From contig CAKTUZ010000016.1 in the NCBI GenBank assembly GCA_934621605.1, positions 1 to 64,000 of the forward strand: a stretch of 64,000 nt of DNA, read 5' to 3'. Position numbers and translations under genes: made by a program. Every line of letters starts with the position of its first letter. The stretch's first letter is position 1. This DNA comes from an uncultured bacterium (GTDB lineage: Bacteria; Vulcanimicrobiota; Xenobia; Xenobiales; Xenobiaceae). The notes beneath the pieces were generated by a model. That model was not told where the DNA came from and did not search any database. It saw only the letters and a list, made by a program, of their open reading frames with translations. Shown here piece by piece: positions 49,826-58,308 of the stretch.

Positions 49826-50683
49826 TTATTCTTTTCCAAAAGCCGCTTGGGCAGCTTGTATGACGTGTTTAGCTAAAATTACATTGGTGACTGCGCCTAC
49901 GCCGCCGGGAACTGGAGTGACAGCTTGTACTATTTGAGCGTCTTCCCAACAGACATCACCGCAGAGTTTACCTTGTGCATTTACGCTGGTGCCTACGTCT
50001 ATAACTGTCTGTCCGGGATGTAAATAGTTCTTATCAACCAATCCTGGCTTACCTACGGCTGTTATCAATAAATCGGCCTTTTGAGCTAAAGTAAAAGCCT
50101 CTTGGCTGTAACTATGACATATGGTGACAGTGGCATTTTCTTCCAAAAGTAACATAGCTGCAGGTTTGCCTACAATTTGGCTTCTTCCCAGAACGACAGC
50201 GTTTTTGCCAACTATGCCAAAGCCGTAATATTTGATAATTTCCATACAAGCTTGAGCTGTGCAGGGCGGAAAGCCCATATGTGGCTGCCCCGTATAAACT
50301 CCTACTTGAGAAATTGGGGTAATGCCGTCCACGTCTTTATGTGGATCTAAGGCTGTGCAAACTGCATTTCTGTCTATATGGCTGGGGAGAGGCATAAAAA
50401 CAAGGATACCATGTACTTTAGGATCGCCATTGAGAAGGTTTATTTGTTCAAGTAAATCTTCTTGTTTTGTATCAGCCGATAAGACAATATTGCGCACCTC
50501 TATACCTACAGAGAGGCAGCGTTTAGAGGCTGCTCTTTCATAAGCTATATCATCTTCGCGTTTGCCTAAACGTACAGTAACCAATGTCGGTTTTATGCCG
50601 TTATTTTTGAGTTGCTCGGCTTCTGTACTCAACTGATGAGCAATTTCTTTGGTAATAACTTTTCCGTCTAGAATTAAAGGCAC
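49826..50683 (-). CDS. folD: Methylenetetrahydrofolate dehydrogenase / cyclohydrolase
   Basis: 285 aa bifunctional enzyme converting 5,10-methylene-THF to 10-formyl-THF. The key Tyr and Lys (Y-E-R-A-A-S-K, six residues apart) are present near residue 50, then L-P-L-P-S-H-I-D as M-P-L-P-S-H-I-D, G-R-S-Q-I-V-G-K-P near 170 and the C-terminal P-V-P-G-G-V-G-A-V-T. The start is GTG at 50683 with GAGG about 9 bases upstream. It follows the cyclodeaminase gene by 13 bp, forming a folate one-carbon pair. Confidence 0.96.
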   Translation of the reverse strand: MPLILDGKVITKEIAHQLSTEAEQLKNNGIKPTLVTVRLGKREDDIAYERAASKRCLSVGIEVRNIVLSADTKQEDLLEQINLLNGDPKVHGILVFMPLPSHIDRNAVCTALDPHKDVDGITPISQVGVYTGQPHMGFPPCTAQACMEIIKYYGFGIVGKNAVVLGRSQIVGKPAAMLLLEENATVTICHSYSQEAFTLAQKADLLITAVGKPGLVDKNYLHPGQTVIDVGTSVNAQGKLCGDVCWEDAQIVQAVTPVPGGVGAVTNVILAKHVIQAAQAAFGKE

Positions 50684-50696
50684 AGAGAGACCTCGC

Positions 50697-51329
50697 TTAA
50701 TTTTTCAGCTGTCGGGCTATCTGACTGTAAACAGCTTCGGCTCGAGGTAAATATTCGCTTAAAATAATTTCTGTTTGTTTATTTAGCTCTTGGGCACTGA
50801 TTCTATTGCTCATTGCCTTAGTATTGATATAAACATTTAAGGCGGCAGCTTCTAGGGCAGCCCGACAAAAAGAGGCGCCGGAAGCAGCGTCGCTTACAGC
50901 TAAACGGGAACCCTTAAGGGCCATAACCTCCAATATTTCGATAACTCGACTGCATTTCTCCATAATGAGTAGAGGAGTTAAACTGGCCGCATATAGTGCT
51001 TTTTCCATAACAGTCTCTTTATGTAACTTTTCTTGTTCGTTGTTTTGAGGAAGGCGATAAGCTACTGCCAGCGGCTCAAAGGCTTGAGCGTCTTTTTCTA
51101 CTAAATCAATTAGGTTTTGTTGCAATTGTTGCAATTCTGCTTGCAAAGATTCAAGCTCTGCTTCAAAATCGGCATATTTCCTTTTACCCGCAGTTAAAGC
51201 TCCTGTCATGTGTCCTAAAGCTGTACCCAGGGCTCCAACCAGAGCAGAAGCTCCGCCGCCTCCGGGCACGGGAGCTTTTGAAGCCAATTTATCCAAAAAA
51301 TCTTGGCAATTAGTATTTTTTAAGTCCAT
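50697..51329 (-). CDS. fchA: Formimidotetrahydrofolate cyclodeaminase-type protein
   Basis: 210 aa, one FTCD_C domain. It contains A-P-V-P-G-G-G-G-A-S-A near residue 20, K-R-K-Y-A, D-A-Q-A-F and S-D-A-A-S-G-A near 150. FTCD_C enzymes convert 5-formimino-THF to 5,10-methenyl-THF, the substrate FolD acts upon, so the adjacency makes biochemical sense. The fused formiminotransferase domain is absent. It starts 31 bp after the glycosyltransferase gene. Confidence 0.92.
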   Translation of the reverse strand: MDLKNTNCQDFLDKLASKAPVPGGGGASALVGALGTALGHMTGALTAGKRKYADFEAELESLQAELQQLQQNLIDLVEKDAQAFEPLAVAYRLPQNNEQEKLHKETVMEKALYAASLTPLLIMEKCSRVIEILEVMALKGSRLAVSDAASGASFCRAALEAAALNVYINTKAMSNRISAQELNKQTEIILSEYLPRAEAVYSQIARQLKN

Positions 51330-51360
51330 TTTGTTGTAAGTTCTCTTCTATAGTAAAAAA

Positions 51361-52590
51361 TTAGTTACGGCGAGTTTGAGCTAAAATATCTTCAATAATA
51401 TGCAAACATTTTCTAGTTGTTTCGGCATCGCTGAAAACATTGGCCATTTCTTGCACTTTTCTACGCTTGTCTATGGCCTTACGAATAGCTGAATTTAAAG
51501 CGCTGGGAGTAACCTTTTTAGCGTCGAGAGTAGTGCCGACGTTGGAATTTAAGACACGCTGCGCTACTTCCAATTGAGAACGCACTTGAGGAACGACACA
51601 AACCGGTACTCCGTGAGCCAAAGCTTTTTGTACAAAGCCTAAGCCTCCGCAGCAAACTGCACAGGAAGCCCTGGGCAGGATCTTATTGTGAGAAGCAAAA
51701 CGGGTAATTACAGCTTCATCCATATTCTTAAATTCGTCGATAGGAATACTGCAAGTTGTAGCTACTACTTGATAACTGTTGGAAGGCATGGCTGCTACGG
51801 TTTGTTTGAGCAAATAAGCGTTATCCTGGTAAGAACAGCCCAAACTTACCAAGATTAGCTGACGCGAATCGTTGGCTATTTCAAGATCTGAATTTACGGT
51901 CGGTTCCCAGTGGCAAGGGCCTACTAAATTGACATTGCTAGGCCAAGGACGCGGATATTCAAAAGGCTCGGAAGTAAAATAAAGGAAGTTGGGCAATTGA
52001 GCACACCAAGTTTGCATATCACGCAAGGGAAGAATGCCTAGTTTTAAAAGAAAATCATTAAAATAATCAAGGCCGCACTCAAAACATTTCTGGATAGAGC
52101 CGGAACGGGCCCAATTTTTTATGGCTCCAAATGCGCCTTGCGAATAGGGTAATCCGGGGCCGAATAAGGGAATACCTTGAGCTGGAAAAGGCACCAAATC
52201 GGCGCTCCAGCTGACTACTGGCAGTTTGGAAGCCATAGCTCCGGCAGCTGCTCCCAAACAGCTGGCATTGACAATAACTAGATCGGGAGTATCGTAGCGT
52301 AGAGCGGCCGCAAAATCGTTAAAATCAAAACGGGAACGCTGAATCAAGTATTCGATAAGTTTGCTTAAAGACTGCTCATAGGTGTCGCACTGCCAATCGT
52401 CCAGCCTAAAAAACTCTACATAATCGGAAATAGGAGAAGCTTCTAAGCCGACTTGGCGCAATGTTTCTACACAATGGCGTCCGGTTTTGACAATTACTTT
52501 ATGTCCATTTTCAGTCAGTTTAAGCAACGTGGGAACAAGGGGATAAATCTGACTGCGGCTGGCTTCTGAATATACTAAAATTTTTGCCAT
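51361..52590 (-). CDS. Macrolide/UDP-glycosyltransferase-like protein (GT1 family)
   Basis: 409 aa GT-B glycosyltransferase. The N-terminus I-L-V-Y-S-E-A-S-R-S-Q-I-Y-P-L-V-P-T-L is the acceptor-domain start of the family. The donor-binding end has L-V-S-L-G-C-S near residue 250 and then C-C-G-G-L-G-F-V-Q-K-A-L-A-H-G-V-P near 315. The acceptor cannot be told. A strong ribosome-binding site (AAAGGAGAGG) precedes the ATG. First gene of the unit with fchA and folD. The 229 bp between it and the upstream EamA gene (52591-52819) hold no recognisable element. Confidence 0.82.
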   Translation of the reverse strand: MAKILVYSEASRSQIYPLVPTLLKLTENGHKVIVKTGRHCVETLRQVGLEASPISDYVEFFRLDDWQCDTYEQSLSKLIEYLIQRSRFDFNDFAAALRYDTPDLVIVNASCLGAAAGAMASKLPVVSWSADLVPFPAQGIPLFGPGLPYSQGAFGAIKNWARSGSIQKCFECGLDYFNDFLLKLGILPLRDMQTWCAQLPNFLYFTSEPFEYPRPWPSNVNLVGPCHWEPTVNSDLEIANDSRQLILVSLGCSYQDNAYLLKQTVAAMPSNSYQVVATTCSIPIDEFKNMDEAVITRFASHNKILPRASCAVCCGGLGFVQKALAHGVPVCVVPQVRSQLEVAQRVLNSNVGTTLDAKKVTPSALNSAIRKAIDKRRKVQEMANVFSDAETTRKCLHIIEDILAQTRRN

Positions 52591-52819
52591 GGCGGCCTCT
52601 CCTTTAAGAATAAGAGAAGTGCGCTGGAGACGAGCCGCAGATCTTTTCTTTATGCTCGCTGTTCAAGGAACGGAACCTTTTGTATTTCCAACGCTTTTTT
52701 AGAAAAGCACGTTCCAGCCGCAGTACAAGGCGAACTAAAACATACTTCCGAGTGTTAGCTAAATAGTGGTCTAAAACCTGCCAAAAGCGGAATCTTGGGC
52801 TGATTGTTTACCTAAATAA

Positions 52820-53833
52820 CTAGGGTTTATCCCACTCGGCTATTTGCATTGGTGATAGTACAGATTTATTTGAGGCGGTTTTAGGTAAGGCATGAACCGA
52901 GTCTTGCGCAGTTGGAAGTGGAGCTGTTTGTTGGTCATCTTGTGAGGCAGAATCTGCGTTGTCACCGGAAGGAATGCTACCCAATTGGGAAGATACCAAA
53001 GATATAAAAACCAAGACGATGCCTAGAGCTATACGACTTGTCATAGGGTCGTTCTTAAACAAAACGCCGCACATACAAGCGAAGGGAGATTCGGTGGCAA
53101 AGATAACTGCAGTGACTGTAGGATTTATATATTTGATGCCTATATTCATCATGGTAATAGCTACCAGGGTGGCCATAATTGCCAACCAGGCTAAACCTCC
53201 CCATTCCGACCAACTGAGCTCGGCAGGAAAAGGCTTCCCAAAAATAGCGAACAACCAACCCCACATAGAGGCAAAGAGGAACTGTAAACAGCTTAAAGGC
53301 AAAAGTTCAGAAGTTTGGGAACATCTGGAGACGGCAATAATGTGAGCTGCAAAGAGAATGGCACTGGATAGCGACAACAGATCCCCGTAATTGAAACTAC
53401 CTACAGAAATAGGGCCGGCAATACAATAGACGCCTACAAAACTTATAATGGCCGCTGCATATACCGATATGGCAATTCGTTCGCGATAGAGAGCCCAAGC
53501 CAAAAAAGGCACGACTACTACGTTGAGACCGCAATATACAGCATTCTTACTTACAGTTGTAAAAAAAAGTCCGTATGATTGTACGGCGTAGGCAGAATAG
53601 AGCAAAGTACCTACCAAAAAGCCGTGCTTAACCAATTCCCAACCGAATTTATCTCGTCCCTGATAGAGGAAATAAGCAAGTCCTACAGCAGCTACTCCAA
53701 AGCGGATAGCCAGAATATAGTTCATGGGGACTATCTCTTGCACGTCCTTCATGACCATAAACGAGACTCCCCAGACTGCTGCGGTAGCTAAAAGCAGCAG
53801 AGAAAACAAAACCTGCTTATAACGAGCGAACAT
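52820..53833 (-). CDS. EamA (DMT) family transporter
   Basis: 337 aa with ten predicted membrane helices (residues 10-290) in two EamA repeats. V-W-G-V-S-F-M-V-M-K opens the first repeat and F-A-T-E-S-P-F-A-C-M appears in the second, typical of the RhaT/DMT superfamily. The C-terminal 45 residues are a hydrophilic Gln/Ser/Asp-rich tail unusual for the family. The substrate is unknown. Confidence 0.9.
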   Translation of the reverse strand: MFARYKQVLFSLLLLATAAVWGVSFMVMKDVQEIVPMNYILAIRFGVAAVGLAYFLYQGRDKFGWELVKHGFLVGTLLYSAYAVQSYGLFFTTVSKNAVYCGLNVVVVPFLAWALYRERIAISVYAAAIISFVGVYCIAGPISVGSFNYGDLLSLSSAILFAAHIIAVSRCSQTSELLPLSCLQFLFASMWGWLFAIFGKPFPAELSWSEWGGLAWLAIMATLVAITMMNIGIKYINPTVTAVIFATESPFACMCGVLFKNDPMTSRIALGIVLVFISLVSSQLGSIPSGDNADSASQDDQQTAPLPTAQDSVHALPKTASNKSVLSPMQIAEWDKP

Positions 53834-54082
53834 ATATATTTAGATAGCTCAAACTTTCTATACAAAGTAAGGCGCTACACACAGAAGAATATAACGTTTA
53901 TGGCGCATGGCCGCGCGTTTTTTTCCGTGGGCACGCGTTTTTACTCTATCAATTTGAACTTAAAGAATCAACTCCCACCTATTGTATTAACTATAAATGT
54001 CCTCTACCAAATATAGTTAAACAAAAAATATATATTAACATTTTGTATCGTTTCCGGTCATTTTAGCGGTTCTTTAGCTATT

Positions 54083-54110
54083 TTGAGACTTTGAATCGGC
54101 AGAATAATAG
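54083..54110 (+). promoter_or_regulatory. Possible promoter of the anchored-protein gene
   Basis: TTGAGA at 54083-54088 and TAATAG at 54105-54110, spacer 16, about 80 bp before the chosen start. The 355-bp divergent interval (53834-54188) otherwise contains AT-rich sequence and a short GC-rich stretch near 53906-53936 (gcatggccgcgcg), with no gene. Confidence 0.35.
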
Positions 54111-54188
54111 GTTGACTGGTAGTGTGCAGGAATAATAGATCCGGTAACGCAATTTTGTTGTCCGATTTTGTTTATGGGAAGAAAATAT

Positions 54189-55190
54189 ATGAAGCGATTA
54201 GCCTTTGTGATAGGCTCTGTGATAATTGTTGGCATATTAGCAATTTTGTTAATTCCTGATATGCGCAGAGGGCTCTTCGGTGTTTCTATGCCTTTGAAGC
54301 TTCAAGAGGGTAAGACCGATGTTGTTAATGTAGTTTCCATGCTTTTGAACGGTCGCGAAATAAGAGGATTGAGTGCTGAACCGAACTTGGAAATAGATGA
54401 CAGTGTTCAGCCCGATGTTTATGATTTAGCTCTCAGCTTTATTGAAAAAACGGAGCGTGGCGGAGCTCAGCCCGTAGTTAACTATTTGATTAAAGAAGCC
54501 AAATTGGCCCAGATCGGTGTCAATAAGTCGGTTTCGTTTTTAGAAAATATTTTTACTATGCGTTTAAGTCCTAAAGGCATTATTGAGGGATTTGAGCTTA
54601 TAAAAGGACGTAAATCCAATTTGGTAGACGATGTGCATACCGCTCAGCTTTTATCTTCCCTGTGGATTGGTCGTCCCAATAGCAGAGTTCATATAGGTGA
54701 ACCCTGGGACGGTCGCTGGGTTATAAATTATCCCTTGGATACGGTTTCAGGTAAATCTTTAGTTTTAGAACATCGTCTTAAATATTCTATTGCTGATATT
54801 CGTCATGATGAAAACGGCATGGATGTCGCCCAAATCAACTATATAGGCTCTATTGTAGTCAGTCCTAAGGAAAAACTGCCTGAAAATTTGGAAGTTTTGG
54901 GCAAAGGACGTATCGAAGGTCAGGCCTATATGAATCTGAAGGACGGTTCTGTAATTGTCGCCGATGATAGAACTGTTTGGGTGTACGCTGTGCGCTTTTT
55001 GGACGAAGATATGGAAGATTTAAGAATCTTTGATCGCAAAAGTCGTATTTTCAGACCCAGGATTGTGCCTAAGGCCGGAGCTGGATTTAGCAGTGCTATG
55101 CCTAAAGATGGGGAAGTTCCCGGCTTGAATCAGTTGGAAAAAGAAACTGAAGCTGCAGTTAATTCTGAAGCTGGTCATTCCAAGAAGTAG
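54189..55190 (+). CDS. Membrane-anchored protein, family unknown
   Basis: 333 aa. One N-terminal membrane segment (A-F-V-I-G-S-V-I-I-V-G-I-L-A-I-L) anchors a soluble part facing outward. That part is rich in beta segments with W-I-G-R-P-N-S-R-V-H-I-G and W-V-I-N-Y-P-L. I do not recognise it. The ATG at 54189 has GGAAG 7 bases upstream; an upstream ATG at 54174 would add five residues. A terminator follows, separating it from the DivIC-like gene. Confidence 0.65.
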   Translation: MKRLAFVIGSVIIVGILAILLIPDMRRGLFGVSMPLKLQEGKTDVVNVVSMLLNGREIRGLSAEPNLEIDDSVQPDVYDLALSFIEKTERGGAQPVVNYLIKEAKLAQIGVNKSVSFLENIFTMRLSPKGIIEGFELIKGRKSNLVDDVHTAQLLSSLWIGRPNSRVHIGEPWDGRWVINYPLDTVSGKSLVLEHRLKYSIADIRHDENGMDVAQINYIGSIVVSPKEKLPENLEVLGKGRIEGQAYMNLKDGSVIVADDRTVWVYAVRFLDEDMEDLRIFDRKSRIFRPRIVPKAGAGFSSAMPKDGEVPGLNQLEKETEAAVNSEAGHSKK

Positions 55191-55214
55191 TTATTAATAA
55201 TTAAAACTAAGCAG

Positions 55215-55254
55215 GCCAGATCGTCTTCAGAGTATGGCGATTTGGCTTTTTTTT
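55215..55254 (+). terminator. Terminator after the anchored-protein gene
   Basis: gccagatcg pairs with cgatttggc around a 14-base loop, followed by eight T residues. Confidence 0.85.
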
Positions 55255-55360
55255 GTCAATTTTTGGAGGTAGGACTTAAAAAGCAGGAAACAGTTCAGGG
55301 CAAAGGAGAATACTTCCACGGTTTCTTTTGTCGGGGGTGGGGGCATTTTCTTCCGATAGA

Positions 55361-55801
55361 ATGGCCGGGGCAGTTTTGATAACGAAACTTAGGCGTTTTT
55401 TTAGGTCTTCTCTTTTTATCAACGGTGCATTTGGCATTGTGCTTCTGGTGTTACTCACTGTGGGTATTTATTACGGTTGCGTAATTATTTCCGAACAGCG
55501 TCAAGAGTATCGCAATAAGTTGGCTCAGTTGGAGGAGTGTGAGCGCGATATTGCTCAAGCTCAAGCCGAAGTAAATATTTTGGAAAAGAAAAAGGCCCGT
55601 TTACAGCAAGCTGACGGAATTAAAGATGCGGCCAGAGAGAAGCTAGGTATGGTCAGTAAGGGCGAGGTTGCCTATGTTGTTAAGGGAATGGCTAACGACG
55701 AATCGGTTTCCGGCAAGAAAAAAATTTCGGCCGGAACTTATGAGCCTGGCCGCAGACCTTCAGGCTTTTTCTTTGCTTTCTTTGGTCCTTTGATTTTCTG
55801 A
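55361..55801 (+). CDS. DivIC/FtsB-type septum-formation initiator protein
   Basis: 146 aa. A membrane segment (F-G-I-V-L-L-V-L-L-T-V-G-I-Y-Y-G) at about residues 25-44 is followed by a coiled coil (R-N-K-L-A-Q-L-E-E-C-E-R-D-I-A) and then A-A-R-E-K-L-G-M-V-S-K-G-E-V-A-Y-V-V, the FtsB/DivIC ending. The C-terminal 30 residues are basic and Gly-rich. FtsB-type proteins form part of the divisome core with FtsL and FtsQ. The start is uncertain: ATG at 55361 lacks a good ribosome-binding site, and TTG at 55328 is possible. Confidence 0.82.
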   Translation: MAGAVLITKLRRFFRSSLFINGAFGIVLLVLLTVGIYYGCVIISEQRQEYRNKLAQLEECERDIAQAQAEVNILEKKKARLQQADGIKDAAREKLGMVSKGEVAYVVKGMANDESVSGKKKISAGTYEPGRRPSGFFFAFFGPLIF

Positions 55802-55811
55802 TTTTTATACT

Positions 55812-55862
55812 AAAAAAGGACGGACAACTGGAATTGTATTTTCGGTTGTCCGTCCTTTTTTT
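55812..55862. terminator. Bidirectional terminator between the DivIC-like gene and the L,D-transpeptidase
   Basis: aaaggacggacaac pairs with gttgtccgtccttt, flanked by A- and T-runs on either side; it ends both convergent genes. Confidence 0.92.
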
Positions 55863-55872
55863 ATCTTAAAGT

Positions 55873-57648
55873 TTAAGGCCAGTAACGTTTAAGAATGGGA
55901 TCATCTTCATCACCTTTAAATATACACACTTGGGTGCCGACATTGACGCGCTCATAAAGATCTTCAATATCAGGAATGGTCATGCGCATACAACCGTGAG
56001 AAGCTTTGGTCCCTACCGTATAGGGATAAGGAGTACCGTGGAAACCTACAGAATCACCAAAACCTATCCAACGTGTTCCCAGTGGATTATTGGGGCCGGG
56101 AGGGATTTGTTTGGCGTCTTTGGCCCATTCAGAATTGGGAGGAAGCCAAGCGGGGTCTTTAGCCATATCGGAAATAAAATAAGCTCCTATAGGAGTGGGG
56201 TGCTCATCTACTCCTATAGCCACTTGGTAATAGCGAGTGTTATTGGCTTCGTCAACTAATACCAAAGAATATTGAGACAAATTGACATATAAACGGGTAC
56301 TTAAAGCGCTAGTCACCAAAACGCCTGCTATACCGTCTTGACCTAAGTTAGCTTCAGCTTGCAAACGCATAACCGCTTCTTTAGTCTGTTTGTCAAACTT
56401 GCCTTTAACGTAATCTTCTTGTAAGTATCCGCGCAGAGCCAGGCGACGTTGCAACTCGGCTACGTCATCACCTACAGCGCCTAAACCTAAGGGAGCCTGT
56501 CCGTATTTTTCAGTAGTATTCAATCCGAAGGTTATGCCGCGTTTGGTAGATAAACCAAAATTGTCATAGACTATAACTTCCGCTAAATGGGTGCCTTCAT
56601 ATAGTGTAGGCAATTTGTAGCGATAGTTAAGCGTCTTTTTTGCCGAATCACCTGGAGAAACAGCTGTAGACTCTGAATTGCTTTCCTGCTCTCGGGTTGA
56701 AACCACTTCTTTGCTCATTTGTCCGTCAGCTTCTACTTTCAGTAAGGTTACTTCCGTATTATTGATACTCTGGCGTAAGATGCCGTCTATATAAATATCT
56801 AATTTAGCTACTCCGGAATCGGCGTCGGTAGCTTTGACGTCCAGAGTGAGAGTTTTGTTGATAAAAATAGTGTACGGATCTTTAGGGCCTATATCTATGC
56901 GTTCGTGACTTTTTCCGTTAGCTGTAGTAACTGGAGGTTGTTCTATAACCACTTCTACTTGGGGAGGTTCGAAGTCGCAAAGAAATTCGCGTTGGCCGGA
57001 AATAGAGTTGCCGGCTTCGTCGTGTACATTCCAATCTATAACGCAGAGGCCGCGCTTAGTAGGCAAAGTTAAGCTGAAAAAGCCTTTTTCGTTGGCTTGA
57101 GCCGTTACGGTATGTTCTCCTATGGAGGCTGTCACTACTGCACCTGGTTGATCGGCAGTTCCTTGCAAAGTAATTTTAGTCTTATTGGATTTGTAACCAG
57201 CCACAGGATGGGAAATACTGACTTTGGGGGGCACAGTATCTATGGCGATTAGCCATCGTTCGTCATATTGACCGGATTTTATGGCAAAAATATGCTCTCC
57301 GTCGGCTAAATCACCCGGTTGAGCTGAAGCACGTCCCAATAACCAATCGTTGCTGACTTTTAATTCCTGTCCGTCGACAGTGATCTGTATGGGAGCCGGA
57401 GGTAAACCTGAGTAATTGACGCAAAAGTTGGGAGAAGAATTGGATATGGCCAATTTCATACCTACCTTGGGAGCTTGTGCCGCCAGGTTCAAGTCGCCTA
57501 TGGTGACACTATCAATCTGAAAATGGCCCGATTTATAAAAATAAAGCGATATTACTAGAAGCAACACAAAACCGACGGCTATTGCAACTATGGGAACAAC
57601 CTCCCATGCAAAGCCTTTTTTGCTTTGCGCCGATTGACAAGTAGTCAT
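55873..57648 (-). CDS. L,D-transpeptidase with peptidoglycan-binding and Ig-like parts
   Basis: 591 aa. A membrane segment near residue 25 anchors the protein outside. Residues 40-350 hold beta domains like Bacterial Ig (T-A-N-E-K-G-F-F-S-L and V-A-K-L-D-I-Y-I-D-G-I-L-R). A peptidoglycan-binding repeat follows near 385-450 (G-D-D-V-A-E-L-Q-R-R-L). The YkuD domain closes with H-P-T-P-I-G-A-Y-F and the catalytic S-H-G-C-M-R-M (Cys near residue 553). It would make 3-3 crosslinks or attach proteins to the wall. Start ATG 57648. Confidence 0.93.
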   Translation of the reverse strand: MTTCQSAQSKKGFAWEVVPIVAIAVGFVLLLVISLYFYKSGHFQIDSVTIGDLNLAAQAPKVGMKLAISNSSPNFCVNYSGLPPAPIQITVDGQELKVSNDWLLGRASAQPGDLADGEHIFAIKSGQYDERWLIAIDTVPPKVSISHPVAGYKSNKTKITLQGTADQPGAVVTASIGEHTVTAQANEKGFFSLTLPTKRGLCVIDWNVHDEAGNSISGQREFLCDFEPPQVEVVIEQPPVTTANGKSHERIDIGPKDPYTIFINKTLTLDVKATDADSGVAKLDIYIDGILRQSINNTEVTLLKVEADGQMSKEVVSTREQESNSESTAVSPGDSAKKTLNYRYKLPTLYEGTHLAEVIVYDNFGLSTKRGITFGLNTTEKYGQAPLGLGAVGDDVAELQRRLALRGYLQEDYVKGKFDKQTKEAVMRLQAEANLGQDGIAGVLVTSALSTRLYVNLSQYSLVLVDEANNTRYYQVAIGVDEHPTPIGAYFISDMAKDPAWLPPNSEWAKDAKQIPPGPNNPLGTRWIGFGDSVGFHGTPYPYTVGTKASHGCMRMTIPDIEDLYERVNVGTQVCIFKGDEDDPILKRYWP

Positions 57649-57677
57649 GATGTAAAAAGCTGTCCGCCCAAAATCAG

Positions 57678-58211
57678 TTATGCTTTTTTGTTTAATAAAA
57701 AATACAGCCCTGTAAAAACTTTGAGATCGACTTGAATACCGGCAGCCATTTTGATCTTAAGCCATTCTTCGACGTCGTCTAAAGGCACCAAATGTACTTG
57801 GATCTTTTCGCTGCTGTCTCCACCGCCGGAACCGACTTTTTTGATACCCTGGGCTAAATAGAAAGTAATAATTTCCGAAGTAATGCCCGCCGAGGCCGGA
57901 CCTTCGGTTAAATAAATCATCTTTTCGGCTCGGTAGCCGGTCTCTTCTTCCAGTTCGCGCTGGGCTGCTTCTTCCAAACTCTCGGAATGGCAATCGGCTT
58001 TATCTCCGACTAAGCCGGCCGGAAATTCAATAACTCTTCCGTGACAAGGAATACGCTCTTGCTCTACTAACACCACTTCATTGTTAGGAGTACAGGCTAC
58101 CATAGCTACAATGCCGGTGACATTTTTGCTGCGCTTGGCATATTCCCAGCGCCCTTCGCGCACTAAATCTATAAATTTACCTGCATAAAGAACTTCTGTA
58201 TTATCTGTCAT
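57678..58211 (-). CDS. Nudix hydrolase, ADP-ribose pyrophosphatase type
   Basis: 177 aa. The Nudix box is present: E-E-A-A-Q-R-E-L-E-E-E-T-G-Y near residue 85, preceded by I-E-F-P-A-G-L-V-G-D. V-A-C-T-P-N-N-E-V-V-L-V-E-Q-E-R lies upstream, as in ADP-ribose pyrophosphatases. Substrate unconfirmed. It is upstream of the L,D-transpeptidase gene by 29 bp and may be cotranscribed with it. Confidence 0.9.
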   Translation of the reverse strand: MTDNTEVLYAGKFIDLVREGRWEYAKRSKNVTGIVAMVACTPNNEVVLVEQERIPCHGRVIEFPAGLVGDKADCHSESLEEAAQRELEEETGYRAEKMIYLTEGPASAGITSEIITFYLAQGIKKVGSGGGDSSEKIQVHLVPLDDVEEWLKIKMAAGIQVDLKVFTGLYFLLNKKA

Positions 58212-58308
58212 TATAAACTATATCTCCAGAAAGGCCGCTCAATTCTAGCTGCCGATTGCAAAACCTGCAGCAGGTTGGCAGAGTACCTTTCGATTGACAA
58301 TAAACTTT

